This document shows positions 1-8,307 of a stretch of 64,000 nucleotides of DNA, piece after piece. The stretch covers positions 59,717-123,716 of the forward strand of contig NZ_BPQO01000020.1 of the NCBI RefSeq assembly GCF_022179285.1, read 5' to 3'. The notes under the pieces are model-generated. The model was not told the origin of the DNA, did not search any database, and saw nothing but the letters and a program-made list of their open reading frames with translations. Position 1 is the stretch's first letter. Each line of letters opens with the position of its first letter. Position numbers and translations under genes: made by a program. Source of the stretch: Methylobacterium hispanicum. Lineage in GTDB: Bacteria; Pseudomonadota; Alphaproteobacteria; Rhizobiales; Beijerinckiaceae.

Positions 1-762
1 GCGGAAGGAACGCTCGTCGAAGGCTCGCTGCACGCGACCGCCTATCTCCGTGCGCGCGCCACCGGCGCGTTCGACCGCCGCGAGCGGGCGTTCCTGGAAG
101 CGGTCCTCGGCCTGGAAGGGCGCGTCCTCTCCACGATGGGGGCGGACCTCGCGTCTCGGCATCGTCCGTGGCGGGAGATCGAGGATGGCGCGTTCGTCTC
201 CGAAGCTGCAGCCGCGGCGGCCTCGACCCTGATCCGCATGGAAGGCGGCCCCCTCGCGCAGGCTCCCAGGGGCATCCGGTTCGACGCCGAGGAACACTTG
301 GCCGCAATCGGCATCGCCGCCGAGGCCGCATGGCGTGCTGGTCCGGCGGGTGCGCGGACCACCATCGACGGCCGCGAGGCCGTGCTGAAGGCGACGGCCC
401 AGGGAGACGTCGAGATCCGGATGGGCGACCTGAGCCTTCTCGCGCGTCCCGACGGCACCGTGCGCTCGGAGGCCGCCGGGACCGACGCTCCGGTTCCCGC
501 CCCCCTGGCCGACGCCGTTCGCTCCTACCTCGCGACGGCTCCGGCCGACATCGTCGTCGCGGCCTACCGCGCCATGGTCGAGCGCTCGCGCGAGATCGGC
601 CGGACGGCTGCGGAGCTCGAGGCCCGCGCGGAGGTGCTCCTCCAAGAGCGCGACGACCTCGCACTCCATCTCGCGGGCGTTCTGGGCGTCGCCGAACCCG
701 TGGAGGATCTGCCGGTGCGGAGCCTGGAACCGGGCGATCTCGGCCCGGTGCCGCGGTTCTGA
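1..762 (+). CDS. Unrecognised protein, 5' end cut off by the window
   Basis: The frame is open from the first base to a TGA at 760-762, so the true start lies upstream and at least 253 residues are encoded here. Codon third positions are strongly G/C, as in the neighbouring genes. The visible part is acidic and alanine-rich, with a likely helical stretch near the C terminus (EIGRTAAELEARAEVL) and no signal peptide or membrane segment. The next gene starts 4 bases after the stop, so the two are probably co-transcribed. I recognise no family. An octamer copy (GAAGGAAC) lies inside it at 4-11. Confidence 0.7.
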   Translation, partial: AEGTLVEGSLHATAYLRARATGAFDRRERAFLEAVLGLEGRVLSTMGADLASRHRPWREIEDGAFVSEAAAAAASTLIRMEGGPLAQAPRGIRFDAEEHLAAIGIAAEAAWRAGPAGARTTIDGREAVLKATAQGDVEIRMGDLSLLARPDGTVRSEAAGTDAPVPAPLADAVRSYLATAPADIVVAAYRAMVERSREIGRTAAELEARAEVLLQERDDLALHLAGVLGVAEPVEDLPVRSLEPGDLGPVPRF

Positions 763-766
763 TGCG

Positions 767-1297
767 ATGGCGTCCGTCCGCGAGCCCGTCGTCGTCCGCA
801 CCCCCCTGCCGGCCGATCTGCTGACGCCGCTGGAGCGGTGGTATCTGGGCGCCCTGTTCCGGACCCGGGAAGACGGGATCAGCCTGAGCTTCCACAATCC
901 CGACGGACTGCCGCCGTTCGCTGCGGTGCGGGTCGAGCACCTCAGGGGCCTCGTGCGGGCGTCGATCCAGATCTGCCCCGACCTCTGCGCCCGCTTCCTC
1001 GCGATCCTCGCCGACGTGGACGCCGACGAGGGATCGATCGAGATCGATCTGGGCGAAGGGATCGAATGGACCGAGGTGCTGCGCGGCCTTTGCCGGCGCG
1101 ACCCGCATCGCGTGCCCTTCGTCGAGATCGAGATCGCCCATGTTCCGACGCCCGACCGCCCGGTCTACGGCGGCTCGGCGGTCTTCGTGCATCCGGGCGG
1201 CGTCGAATGGTTCGACACGGCCGGTTGGCTGCGCCAGCGGGTCGCCGCGCTCGCGCTTCCGTTGCTTCGGCCGGGACGGCGGACCGCCCGCGGTTGA
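767..1297 (+). CDS. Unrecognised 176-residue soluble protein
   Basis: It starts 4 bases after the preceding stop and so looks translationally linked to it. The predicted protein has no signal peptide or membrane helix. It contains an acidic central segment (DVDADEGSIEIDLGEG, about residue 85) and two cysteines in ICPDLCARF. The C-terminal 30 residues are rich in Arg, Leu and Ala. No motif assigns a function. Its place in a run of three small cytoplasmic genes ahead of a sigma factor gene is the only contextual information. Confidence 0.65.
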   Translation: MASVREPVVVRTPLPADLLTPLERWYLGALFRTREDGISLSFHNPDGLPPFAAVRVEHLRGLVRASIQICPDLCARFLAILADVDADEGSIEIDLGEGIEWTEVLRGLCRRDPHRVPFVEIEIAHVPTPDRPVYGGSAVFVHPGGVEWFDTAGWLRQRVAALALPLLRPGRRTARG

Positions 1298-1382
1298 GCC
1301 TCTTGTTCCTTGCGACGCCTTCTCCGAGGGTTCCGTCGATCGGCGCCTCCCGCGCGCGACGCTGCCAGCGGAGGCGGAACCC

Positions 1383-2045
1383 ATGTCCGACCACCACGAT
1401 CTCGCTGCGGCGACCGGTCCCGCCTGGGGCGCCCGCGAGTCGGGCTGCTTCCTCAAGGCCTTCGACGCGACGGGACGCTTCCTGCTCGTGTTCGAGGTGG
1501 CGGGCGGAGACGGCGGAGCCATTCTCGCCGCCGAGATCGGCCTGCGCGACGCGGGCGCGTTCGACGTCCTGCGCGACCGGGAGGGACCACGTCTCTTCGT
1601 CTACCCCGTGCGCGGGATCGAAGCGTTCCTGAAGGCGGGTCCGGTACGGGCCGTCCGCCTCTTCGGCGACGACGTCCCGCCTGCCACGCACGAAGCCCTC
1701 GAACTTTTCGCAGGATTCCGCGACACCTTCCCCCAGGTCGAGGCGATCTGCGAGCGGCTCGCCGAGATCCACCGCAAGGCGCTCGACCGTGCGCGGCGCG
1801 AACTGCGCTCCTTCGCGGCGGGCGGATCCGCCGCCTCGGAGGAGACACTCTCCGCGGAGAGCCGCCTGCAGGACTGGGCCGAGCAGATCTCTCCAGAGCG
1901 TCTGCCCCCGGGGCTGCGCGGCGATCATGCCCTCCTGACTCTCGCGGGCCGCCCGCTCGCCGAGCGCGCGGCGGCGCTGCTGCGCATCCTGGAGTCCTTC
2001 GAGGAAGCCGCACGTCCGAAGGAACCGAACGGCCCCCGAGGCTGA
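1383..2045 (+). CDS. Unrecognised 220-residue soluble protein
   Basis: I chose ATG 1383, which follows a purine-rich stretch (agcggaggcggaaccc) that can serve as ribosome binding site. The frame is open further upstream but overlaps the previous gene. The protein is acidic to neutral with no export signal. Its C-terminal half is predicted helical and charged (AEIHRKALDRARRELRS, about residue 135). I recognise no domain. It ends about 100 bases before the sigma factor gene, and that gap holds one octamer copy at 2119-2126. Confidence 0.65.
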   Translation: MSDHHDLAAATGPAWGARESGCFLKAFDATGRFLLVFEVAGGDGGAILAAEIGLRDAGAFDVLRDREGPRLFVYPVRGIEAFLKAGPVRAVRLFGDDVPPATHEALELFAGFRDTFPQVEAICERLAEIHRKALDRARRELRSFAAGGSAASEETLSAESRLQDWAEQISPERLPPGLRGDHALLTLAGRPLAERAAALLRILESFEEAARPKEPNGPRG

Positions 2046-2118
2046 TTCCGCCCGTTCCGGCCGGGATCGGCCGCCCGGCTGGACAGCCTCTTGCGATTGC
2101 ATCAAGGTCCGGCGAGGC

Positions 2119-2126
2119 ATTCCTTC
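2119..2126 (+). promoter_or_regulatory. ATTCCTTC octamer upstream of the sigma factor gene
   Basis: This exact copy of the recurring octamer lies 21 bases before the chosen sigma start codon at 2147, in the only gap between genes here. No clear -35/-10 pair is visible around it. It may be an operator through which the sigma gene is controlled together with other octamer-bearing genes; that is inference. Confidence 0.35.
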
Positions 2127-2146
2127 ACCACCTCTCGGAAGCGGCG

Positions 2147-3769
2147 ATGGACGGACGTGTGGACCCGGGAAGGGAGGAATGCGCCGGCCGCGCCGTTGCG
2201 CCCCATTCCCTGCCCGGAAGGCACGCGGCCACCGTGGCCGATCCACGGCGGCAGGCCGCGGATCGTCGGCAGGTGTCGATGCGGCCGGGGCCCAGCTCGG
2301 GTGCGGCCCAGAGGACCGTCCGGGGCGCGGAAGCGCCCGAGGCCGACGCGCTCTCCTGCTACACCCGCGAGATCGGCCGCCACCGGATCCTGACGCGCGA
2401 GGAGGAGGTCGCCCTCTCCAGGAGGATCGAGGCGGCGCGGCTGTCGCTGTTCGCGTCCTTCGTCGCCTTGGGCTCCATGGCACGCTTCGCCGCGGGATGG
2501 CGTGCCGCCGTCTCCTCGGGCGCCATGCGCCCATGGGACCTCTTCGCGGGCGAGGACGAGGAGGAGGCCGCCGACGGAGACGCGGAGACCGCCGCGATCC
2601 GCAGCCGGGCGGTCGAAACCCTCGATCAGATCCTGGCTGCCTGCGCGTCCGCGCATGACGATCCCGGCAAGGCCCCGGAGGCCGCCGCACGCATACAGGC
2701 CGCGAAGCTCGCCACCGATCGGATCGACGAGCTCGTGGGGTCTCTGGAAGCTCCCGGCGCAGCTCTCATGGGGGCGGCGCGCGTCCTGGGCCGCATCCTC
2801 GAGAAGCGCGGCGGTCTCGCGGCCGACCTCGTCCCCGTCCTCGACGGGGTCGACGTCGTCGCGGACGCGGTCTCGGACGCGGCGGGTCCGTTCGCCCTCC
2901 CGCCCGGGCCCGGGGAGGCTGCCGGTGCGGCGCTCGCCGCCGCCCGCGCGGTCGATCTCGTCGCGCTCCCCTTCGGCGGCTCCGTCCGCCGCTTCAGATC
3001 CGCCCAGCGGGAGGCCAGGGCGGCCTACGCGGATCTGCGCAAGGCGCGCGACACCCTCGTCACCTCGAATCTGCGTCTCGTCTTCTCGGTCGCCAAGAGA
3101 TACGCGAACCGCCCCCTGCCCGTCCTGGATCTCGTACAGGAGGGCAACATCGGTCTGATGCGTGCGATCGAGAAGTTCGACTACCGGCGCGGCTGGAAAT
3201 TCTCCACCTACGCCATCTGGTGGATCAAGCAGTCGATCTCCCGATCCATCGCCGACCACGGCCGCACGATCCGCCTGCCGGTCCACCTGCACGAGAAGGC
3301 GGCCAAGATCGAACGCACGATTTCCCGCCTGCGGGGCGAGCTCGGCCGGGCGGCGACGCCGGACGAGCTCGCCAAGGCCTTGGACATCGACGTCAGGCAG
3401 GTCGAGCGGCTGGTGAACATGTCGCGCGAGACCGTCTCCCTGGATCTGCCCGTCGGCGAGGACGGCGCCGGGCGTTTCGGCGATCTGGTCGAGGACGAGA
3501 AGGCGCCCGACCCCGTGGGCCTCGCGGATCTCGCCAAGCTCAAGGAGGCTGTGTCCGACGCGATCCTCGATCTGACCCCGCGCGAGCAGACCATCATCCG
3601 GATGCGCTTCGGCGTCGGCCACGCCGACCAGATGACGCTGGAGGAGATCGGCCAGCACTTCCGGATCAGCCGCGAGCGCGTCCGCCAGATCGAGAGCAGG
3701 GCCATCCAGAAGCTGCGCACGCCGGAGGTCGGCGCCTACCTGCGCAATTTCCTCGACGACGTGGATTGA
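2147..3769 (+). CDS. RNA polymerase sigma-70 factor, RpoD-like (group 1/2)
   Basis: About 540 residues from ATG 2147, which has GGAAG upstream; ATG 2279 is an alternative. Region 1.2 is near residue 67 (CYTREIGRHRILTREEEVAL). A long, variable, acidic insertion separates it from region 2 at about 303-380 (LRLVFSVAKRYANR, then DLVQEGNIGLMRAIEKFDYR and FSTYAIWWIKQSI). Region 3 follows (ERTISRLRGELGRAATPDEL). Region 4 ends with the -35-binding helix-turn-helix at about 495-520 (MTLEEIGQHFRISRERVRQI). The extended region 2/3 and the final helix-turn-helix are typical of primary sigma factors, not ECF factors. It is shorter than a typical alphaproteobacterial RpoD of 620-680 residues and shows no region 1.1, so it is probably an additional, replicon-borne sigma. 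I give no gene symbol because paralogy to rpoD cannot be excluded. Confidence 0.92.
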   Translation: MDGRVDPGREECAGRAVAPHSLPGRHAATVADPRRQAADRRQVSMRPGPSSGAAQRTVRGAEAPEADALSCYTREIGRHRILTREEEVALSRRIEAARLSLFASFVALGSMARFAAGWRAAVSSGAMRPWDLFAGEDEEEAADGDAETAAIRSRAVETLDQILAACASAHDDPGKAPEAAARIQAAKLATDRIDELVGSLEAPGAALMGAARVLGRILEKRGGLAADLVPVLDGVDVVADAVSDAAGPFALPPGPGEAAGAALAAARAVDLVALPFGGSVRRFRSAQREARAAYADLRKARDTLVTSNLRLVFSVAKRYANRPLPVLDLVQEGNIGLMRAIEKFDYRRGWKFSTYAIWWIKQSISRSIADHGRTIRLPVHLHEKAAKIERTISRLRGELGRAATPDELAKALDIDVRQVERLVNMSRETVSLDLPVGEDGAGRFGDLVEDEKAPDPVGLADLAKLKEAVSDAILDLTPREQTIIRMRFGVGHADQMTLEEIGQHFRISRERVRQIESRAIQKLRTPEVGAYLRNFLDDVD

Positions 3770-3797
3770 GGGGCGGCCCCTCCGGCTTTCCGGTTTT
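3768..3797 (+). terminator. Putative intrinsic terminator after the sigma gene
   Basis: A GAGGGG/CCCCTC stem (3768-3773 with 3777-3782) begins inside the stop codon. A short CCGG/CCGG hairpin and TTTT at 3794-3797 follow. The U-tract is weak, so termination may be partial. Confidence 0.4.
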
Positions 3798-3810
3798 CGT
3801 GGCCGCGGTC

Positions 3811-3830
3811 TAGGCTTCGTCCATTCCTTC
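3811..3830 (+). promoter_or_regulatory. -10-like TAGGCT plus ATTCCTTC octamer
   Basis: TAGGCT (3811-3816) resembles the -10 boxes I see elsewhere in this window. It is followed after 6 bases by ATTCCTTC (3823-3830). The pentapeptide-repeat gene starts at 3844, with GAAGGTG as its ribosome binding site. No convincing -35 box is visible. The same order, -10 box then octamer then start codon, recurs at 5936 and 34748. Confidence 0.4.
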
Positions 3831-3843
3831 GAAGGTGGGCGGC

Positions 3844-5460
3844 ATGGCCGGCAAGGTGTTCGAGATCAAGTCGATCGACGGCGAGGTGATGCACTCGGGC
3901 CGTGCCGAGAGCCGTCGCGCGCTGATCGCCCACTTGGTCTCGCAGGGAGCCTCGTTCGCCAGGGCGGACCTCGCCGACGCCGACCTCACGCAGATCGACC
4001 TCAGGCGGGCCTGCTTCGCGGAGGCGCGGCTCGACCGGGCCGACTTCCGCGCCTCGCGGATGCAGGATGCCGATTTCGGCTTCGCCTCCCTCAAGCAGGC
4101 GAAGCTTCAGGGCGTGCAGGCGCGCCGCGCCCGCTTCGAGGCGGCAGACCTCACGGAGGCGCGCCTCGACGGCGCTCACCTGACCTGGGCCTCGTTCCGG
4201 CGCGCGATCCTCGACGGAGCGCATCTCGACGACGTCGCCGGTGCCAACGTCACCTTCGCCCAGGCGCGCATGCGGAAGACGAACCTCGCCGACGCGCGCC
4301 TGCGAAACGCCGACTTCGCGGGCGCGTACCTCGTCGAGCCGGACTTCTCGCGCGCCGACCTGCGCGCCTCGGTCCCCCTCCCCGTCGGTTCGCTGCCGGA
4401 CCGCACCTTCGGCACCATGGCCGTGGGCGGACGCTACGCCGACGCCGAGCTGTGTCCGACCGTCGGGGCGTTCCGTCGGGACCACCGGTGGACGACCCTC
4501 CTGAAGCATTCGGCCTGGACCGTGTCGGCCGTCGCGCTTCTCGCCGCGATGTCGCACGTCCCCTTCATGGAGGAATTGGAGCACGGAGCCGGCCATCTGT
4601 CCGAGGGATCCGTGCTCGGACTGGCGATCGGCGTCGCCTTCCTGTTCAAGGAGCGGGTCGCCGACGCGATCAAGGAGCGGCTCGAGCACCATCTCGGGCA
4701 CGTCCAGGCGCGCGCGCGCATGTTCCTCGACGCGGCCAAGCGGGTCGGCGTGGCCGCGACCGAAGTGCTCGCGCTGGCTCTGACGCGCGGGGCCGGGCAC
4801 CTGACCGCCGCGCTGGAGGCCACGGGCAGGGACGCGGACGGACGGGGCTTCCTCTCGGCCGTCGCGCGGATCGCGGCGGGGTCGACCGAGGTCGTGCTCT
4901 GCGACCGGCGCCATCTCGCCCTGGCCCTTTCGAGCATCCACGCCAACCGCGCCCGCGACTACGCCCTCTCGACCGACGTGGTTTTGGTCCGACCCGGCGG
5001 AACGGACGACGACGTGCCCCAGGTCCTGCGCTTCGATCCCACCGGCGCGGTCGTAGCGGTCTGGCGGCGGACCGACGGAACCCGCTCGGTCGCGGGCTTC
5101 GACGGCCATGGCCGGCTGTTCTGCCGCGCCGGCGAGATCCCCGCGGGCTGTCTCCACTCCTTCGGCAGGGATTTCGCGGTCCAAGCCTTCGAGCGCGCCA
5201 TCCTGGCCGAGCACGACCTGCGGGATCTCCGGTTTCCGTCCGAAAACGTCGTCCGGGCCGGAGCGGACGGCACCCTTCTGGTGCTGAACGGGACGAGGCG
5301 TCTCGACAACGATCTGGGTCCGGCCGTGCTGCACCCCGACGGGCGCGAGGAGACCTGGATCAACGGCCGCAGGCGCGGCCCGGCCGCCCCGCCACGCGAG
5401 GCGGCTGCCGAACCGCCCGCCGCCGAACCTGCCCCCGCCGCGCCCGCGTTCGGGATGTGA
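3844..5460 (+). CDS. Pentapeptide-repeat protein with a hydrophobic middle segment
   Basis: 538 residues from ATG 3844; an in-frame GTG at 3835 coincides with the GAAGGTG ribosome binding site, so the ATG is preferred. Residues about 35-170 form pentapeptide repeats of the A(D/N)LxxA type (for example ARADLADADLTQIDLRRACF), which fold as a right-handed quadrilateral beta helix. A hydrophobic region at about 218-265 (SAVALLAAM, then SVLGLAIGVAFLF) may span the membrane. The C-terminal 250 residues contain repeated short beta motifs around GTRR, HPDGR and FDGHGR. The N-terminal half of such proteins often mimics DNA or acts as a scaffold; the role here is unknown. The next small gene follows after 25 bases. 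Confidence 0.8.
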   Translation: MAGKVFEIKSIDGEVMHSGRAESRRALIAHLVSQGASFARADLADADLTQIDLRRACFAEARLDRADFRASRMQDADFGFASLKQAKLQGVQARRARFEAADLTEARLDGAHLTWASFRRAILDGAHLDDVAGANVTFAQARMRKTNLADARLRNADFAGAYLVEPDFSRADLRASVPLPVGSLPDRTFGTMAVGGRYADAELCPTVGAFRRDHRWTTLLKHSAWTVSAVALLAAMSHVPFMEELEHGAGHLSEGSVLGLAIGVAFLFKERVADAIKERLEHHLGHVQARARMFLDAAKRVGVAATEVLALALTRGAGHLTAALEATGRDADGRGFLSAVARIAAGSTEVVLCDRRHLALALSSIHANRARDYALSTDVVLVRPGGTDDDVPQVLRFDPTGAVVAVWRRTDGTRSVAGFDGHGRLFCRAGEIPAGCLHSFGRDFAVQAFERAILAEHDLRDLRFPSENVVRAGADGTLLVLNGTRRLDNDLGPAVLHPDGREETWINGRRRGPAAPPREAAAEPPAAEPAPAAPAFGM

Positions 5461-5485
5461 GGAAAAGAGCCAAGGAGCCGAGGAT

Positions 5486-5860
5486 ATGAGCAGGATCGAA
5501 GAGAACGCCCGCGCCCTGCTGGAGTTCTGCAGGGACTCCAGCGCGGTCGAGGCCTTCAACCTGGACCGGACGACGGGCCCGGATCCGGCCTTCTGCTTTC
5601 TGGATGCGGCGGGGCGCCTCGTGGTCGGCGAGGCGCGCATCGAACCGGCGGCGATCCTGGTCGTCACGCCCACGGAGGAAGGCTTCCATCTCAGCCTGGT
5701 CAAGGCCTCGAAACACGCGGCGCCGTTCCTGGTCGCGATGGAGCACCACGACGCCCACGAGGACGTGGTCGGCACCTTCCCGACGCCCGATGAGGCGTTC
5801 GAGGTCGCCGTGGGGATCGTCGACGAGCCCGAGGCCACGCACGGTTCGCCTCGTCCGTGA
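5486..5860 (+). CDS. Unrecognised 124-residue protein
   Basis: The start ATG 5486 follows a purine-rich segment with GGAG (5475-5478), and lies only 25 bases after the pentapeptide-repeat gene, so the two probably form an operon. The product is acidic, has no signal peptide and is rich in His and Glu near residues 90-97 (EHHDAHEDVV). I recognise no family. GC-rich third positions support it as a true gene. Confidence 0.65.
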   Translation: MSRIEENARALLEFCRDSSAVEAFNLDRTTGPDPAFCFLDAAGRLVVGEARIEPAAILVVTPTEEGFHLSLVKASKHAAPFLVAMEHHDAHEDVVGTFPTPDEAFEVAVGIVDEPEATHGSPRP

Positions 5861-5913
5861 GGCCGGGGCGAACCGTTTCCTCAACCATCGACGGCTCCGG
5901 ATCCGCCCGAGGC

Positions 5914-5941
5914 TTGCCAGCCGTCGCCCATGGGCTATGGT
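5914..5941 (+). promoter_or_regulatory. Promoter of the lipoprotein gene
   Basis: TTGCCA (5914-5919) and TATGGT (5936-5941) are 16 bases apart, a good sigma-70 pair by sequence and spacing. The transcript would begin near 5948, inside an octamer copy. The lipoprotein start codon is at 5973. Confidence 0.55.
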
Positions 5942-5947
5942 CGTTCA

Positions 5948-5964
5948 TTCCTTCCGGAAGGAAC
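5948..5964. promoter_or_regulatory. Head-to-head pair of octamers forming a palindrome
   Basis: ATTCCTTC (5948-5955) and GAAGGAAC (5957-5964) face each other, giving CTTCCGGAAG at the centre and TCGTTC/GAACGA flanks. This is the only place where two octamers form a near-perfect inverted repeat. It sits just downstream of a promoter -10 box. A dimeric DNA-binding protein is the simplest reader of such a site; that is inference. Confidence 0.5.
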
Positions 5965-5972
5965 GACACGAG

Positions 5973-6485
5973 ATGATCCGTATCCATCGCGCGGCCCTGC
6001 TCGCGATCGCCCTCGCGGCGCTTTCACTCGGCGCCTGCCAGCCGCGCGATCCCGTGACCGGACGCGCGTTCCTGCCCGGTTCGCGCGCGCTCGCGGGCGA
6101 CCCCGCGGGCACGACCATCGTGGCCGATCCTGCGGTGCCGACTTCGATCGGCAAGCAGATGCTGGCTCTGCGGACGGCGAACCGTCCCTACTTCGGCGGC
6201 CTTGCCGGAAGCGAGCTCGGCGCCCGGCTCGACGAGCGCTCGCTGGCGAGGGCGTTCGACGCCCAGTTCGCCGCCCTGGAGGACCCGCGGCGCTACGTGC
6301 ATCATCCCTGGCGCAACGGCATCGACGGGACCGAAGGGACGGTCATCGCCGGACCGGCCTATCTCAACGGCTACGGCCAGTGCCGGGAATATACCCACAC
6401 GATCTACTTCGACGGCAGGAACCCCTCCCTGACGGCGACGGCCTGCCGGACGCCCGGCGGCGCATGGCGCACCGTGGCGCCCTGA
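5973..6485 (+). CDS. Outer-membrane lipoprotein, RT0821/Lpp0805 surface-antigen family
   Basis: 170 residues. The N terminus has a basic start, a hydrophobic stretch and a lipobox SLGAC, so Cys22 should be lipidated after signal peptidase II cleavage. The C-terminal half follows the pattern of the small surface-antigen family: HPWRNGIDGTEGTV, then GQCREYTHTIYFDG, then ACRTPGGAWRTV. This family usually forms a small glycine-zipper or beta-rich outer-membrane lipoprotein. The gene has its own promoter, with a palindromic octamer pair in the leader. Function beyond envelope location is not known. Confidence 0.75.
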   Translation: MIRIHRAALLAIALAALSLGACQPRDPVTGRAFLPGSRALAGDPAGTTIVADPAVPTSIGKQMLALRTANRPYFGGLAGSELGARLDERSLARAFDAQFAALEDPRRYVHHPWRNGIDGTEGTVIAGPAYLNGYGQCREYTHTIYFDGRNPSLTATACRTPGGAWRTVAP

Positions 6486-6565
6486 GAGAGGACGGTCGGT
6501 TGTCCCTTCGCTTCGACCTCGACCGTCCGCGATCCTCGGTGCCCGCCGGCCCGCTCCGAGGGATC

Positions 6566-6859
6566 ATGCCGCGACCGGTCGCGATCCGGACGCCCCCCAC
6601 CCCGGCCCAGGCGCCGCAGGTCGGCCCCGCCCAGGCCGGCGGTTTCGCCCGACCGCCCGCGAGCGGCTCACGTCCGGAGGCACGGCCTCATGCCCGGACG
6701 GGCCGTACCGCCTACGGCGGCCGAGGCGAGCCGCCGCCGCCCGGTTCCGGCTGGAACGCATGTCTCGACTGGGCATCGTTCGGCGGTTTCGACAATCCCG
6801 AGGATCGGAAGCTTGCCTTCCGGGCGTGGTCGGGTTCGCTTCCCTCCGTCGAAGCCTGA
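6566..6859 (+). CDS. Small Pro/Ala-rich protein, unrecognised
   Basis: 97 residues from ATG 6566 with GAGGGA just upstream. Codon third positions are mostly G/C, which favours real coding in this stretch over the competing minus-strand frames. The N-terminal 65 residues are low-complexity and rich in Pro, Ala, Arg and Gly. The C-terminal 30 carry a compact motif (GWNACLDWASFGGFDNPEDR). No homologous family comes to mind. Confidence 0.45.
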   Translation: MPRPVAIRTPPTPAQAPQVGPAQAGGFARPPASGSRPEARPHARTGRTAYGGRGEPPPPGSGWNACLDWASFGGFDNPEDRKLAFRAWSGSLPSVEA

Positions 6860-6964
6860 GGCCGCGCCATCCACCGCTCCGCCCACGCGCCGTCTTGCGC
6901 GACCGGGGCGAGCGATCATCCTGAAGGCCTCCGTTCGACGTCGTCTCCCACCCAGGAGGAACCC

Positions 6965-7192
6965 ATGGCCGATCGCGCTCCACTCAGGTTGGCGTACTCG
7001 GGCGATCCCGCTTCCGACGTCCAGGATGCCGGCGGCATTCCCGCCGTCGAGCTCTCGCCGGGTGCGGACGTGTTCCGGGGCTCGGGCAGGCCCTCGGACC
7101 GGACGGCCCGCTCCCGCGCGGAGGCGGAGATCCGGCACGCGCGGGTGGCGGGAACGCAGCTCAGCGAGGGCTGGGATCGCCGGGCGCGTTGA
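6965..7192 (+). CDS. Small 75-residue protein, unrecognised
   Basis: The start is preceded by AGGAGGAACCC, one of the best ribosome binding sites in the window, and third positions are strongly GC. The product is hydrophilic with no export signal. Its last 30 bases overlap the 3' end of the convergent DUF1643 gene. Confidence 0.55.
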   Translation: MADRAPLRLAYSGDPASDVQDAGGIPAVELSPGADVFRGSGRPSDRTARSRAEAEIRHARVAGTQLSEGWDRRAR

Positions 7193-7722
7193 TCGCGGCG
7201 CGAGGCGCCTCGTCCCAGGGCACCGGCCTGAGATGCCCAGGCAGCCTCAGCGGGTGCTCGGGGTGGCCGGATGCGGTCATCCTCAGCGCGTGCAGCGGCA
7301 GGCCGAGCGACAGGATGTGGGCGAAGCGGGCCTCGGCGAGGCGTCGGGTGGCTGCCCTGCCCTTCGGCCCCCCCCCACGCGGCGACCAGCGTTCCGCCAC
7401 GGCGCAGGCAGAACTCGGCGGCGACCAGGAGGGCGTGATCGGCCTCCGGGCCGACCGGGTCGTCCATGCCCGCGAGGTCGTCCGGATCGGTGGCGATGCC
7501 GGTGAAGGCGTTCGCGAAGACGACGTCGGACGCGCCCACGGCTCTGCCGAAGCCGATGCCCCTGCGGGCCGTGGCGTCGTCGCTCTCGGCGCCTGCCCGC
7601 GAAGGGTTGTACAGGACGAAGACGAGCGGGGCGCCGGAGATGCCGAGCCGCCTTCGGAGCCAGACGCGATGCCGGGCGTCCGGGAAGTAGGCCCCGTCTT
7701 CGGTCCAGGACGGCAGTTGCAT
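7161..7722 (-). pseudogene. DUF1643-family gene interrupted by a frameshift at a G9/C9 tract
   Basis: The reading frame from ATG 7722 encodes a typical DUF1643 N-terminal half: WLRRRLGISGAPLVFVLYNPS, then DDATARRGIGF, then NAFTGIATDPDDL. It runs into a homopolymer of nine C (7368-7376, G9 on the coding strand). Beyond it the family pattern (ALRMTASGHPEHPLRLPG, ending near PWDEA) continues in another frame. Removing a single base restores one 186-residue frame ending at 7161. This is either a sequencing or assembly error, a disabled gene, or a slipped-strand switch. The upstream gene ends 4 bases before the start, so they form an operon. DUF1643 proteins have no established biochemical role. 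Confidence 0.75.
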
Positions 7723-7726
7723 CGGA

Positions 7727-8098
7727 TCAGGCGGCGAAGACGGTCAGGTCCACCGTATCTCCGTGGATGGGTTCCTGGCCGTCGGATTTCCGGACGATGA
7801 CGTCGAAGAACCCTTCGGTGCGTGCGGCCACCAGCTCGATTCCGAGACCTTCGAAGGGGATCAGGACCGGCTGGTCGGTGAGGCGATGCCGCATGACCTC
7901 GAGGACGTTCTCGTCCGCCATCGCCTCGGGCCTGTAGCCGAACGGGGCGGCGTTCCGCACGGCGAAGGCCGAGTGCAGGTTCTTGGAGGCTGCGTATACG
8001 CTGACCGCGACGGCGTCCGAGAAGCGGTCCACCTCGACCCGCCCCTCGCCGATCTCGAGGACCGCTCGACGGATGGCATCCACTGCGAAGCCGTTCAT
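7727..8098 (-). CDS. Unrecognised 123-residue protein
   Basis: This soluble, acidic product starts at ATG 8098 and is transcribed ahead of the DUF1643 gene, with 4 bases between stop and start. It lacks a signal peptide. Alternating beta-type and charged segments (GRVEVDRFSDAVAVSVY) suggest a compact alpha/beta fold. I recognise no family. The 210-base gap to the divergent gene at 8308 should hold both promoters, but I see no clear boxes. Confidence 0.6.
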   Translation of the reverse strand: MNGFAVDAIRRAVLEIGEGRVEVDRFSDAVAVSVYAASKNLHSAFAVRNAAPFGYRPEAMADENVLEVMRHRLTDQPVLIPFEGLGIELVAARTEGFFDVIVRKSDGQEPIHGDTVDLTVFAA

Positions 8099-8307
8099 GG
8101 CGATGGCACTCCCGGTTGTCGTGCGGGCGCCGCAGCGGAGGCGGCCGATCCCGAAGGACGAAAATCATTCCTTCGCGCCACCTTGTCCCGACCCGCGCTG
8201 CGGCGCAAGCCGCCAGCCGCGCGGCTTCGCGGACGTGATCGCTCCTTCCGCAGCCTTGCCCCTTGCGTGGCCTGCGATCAACCTGCCGTGGACAGGAAGG
8301 TGCGGCC

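Noticed and set aside
942..2690. Long minus-strand frame opposite three small genes and the sigma factor start
   Set aside because: Its translation is Arg/Pro-rich low-complexity, as expected for an antisense shadow, and it overlaps genes with better third-position composition.
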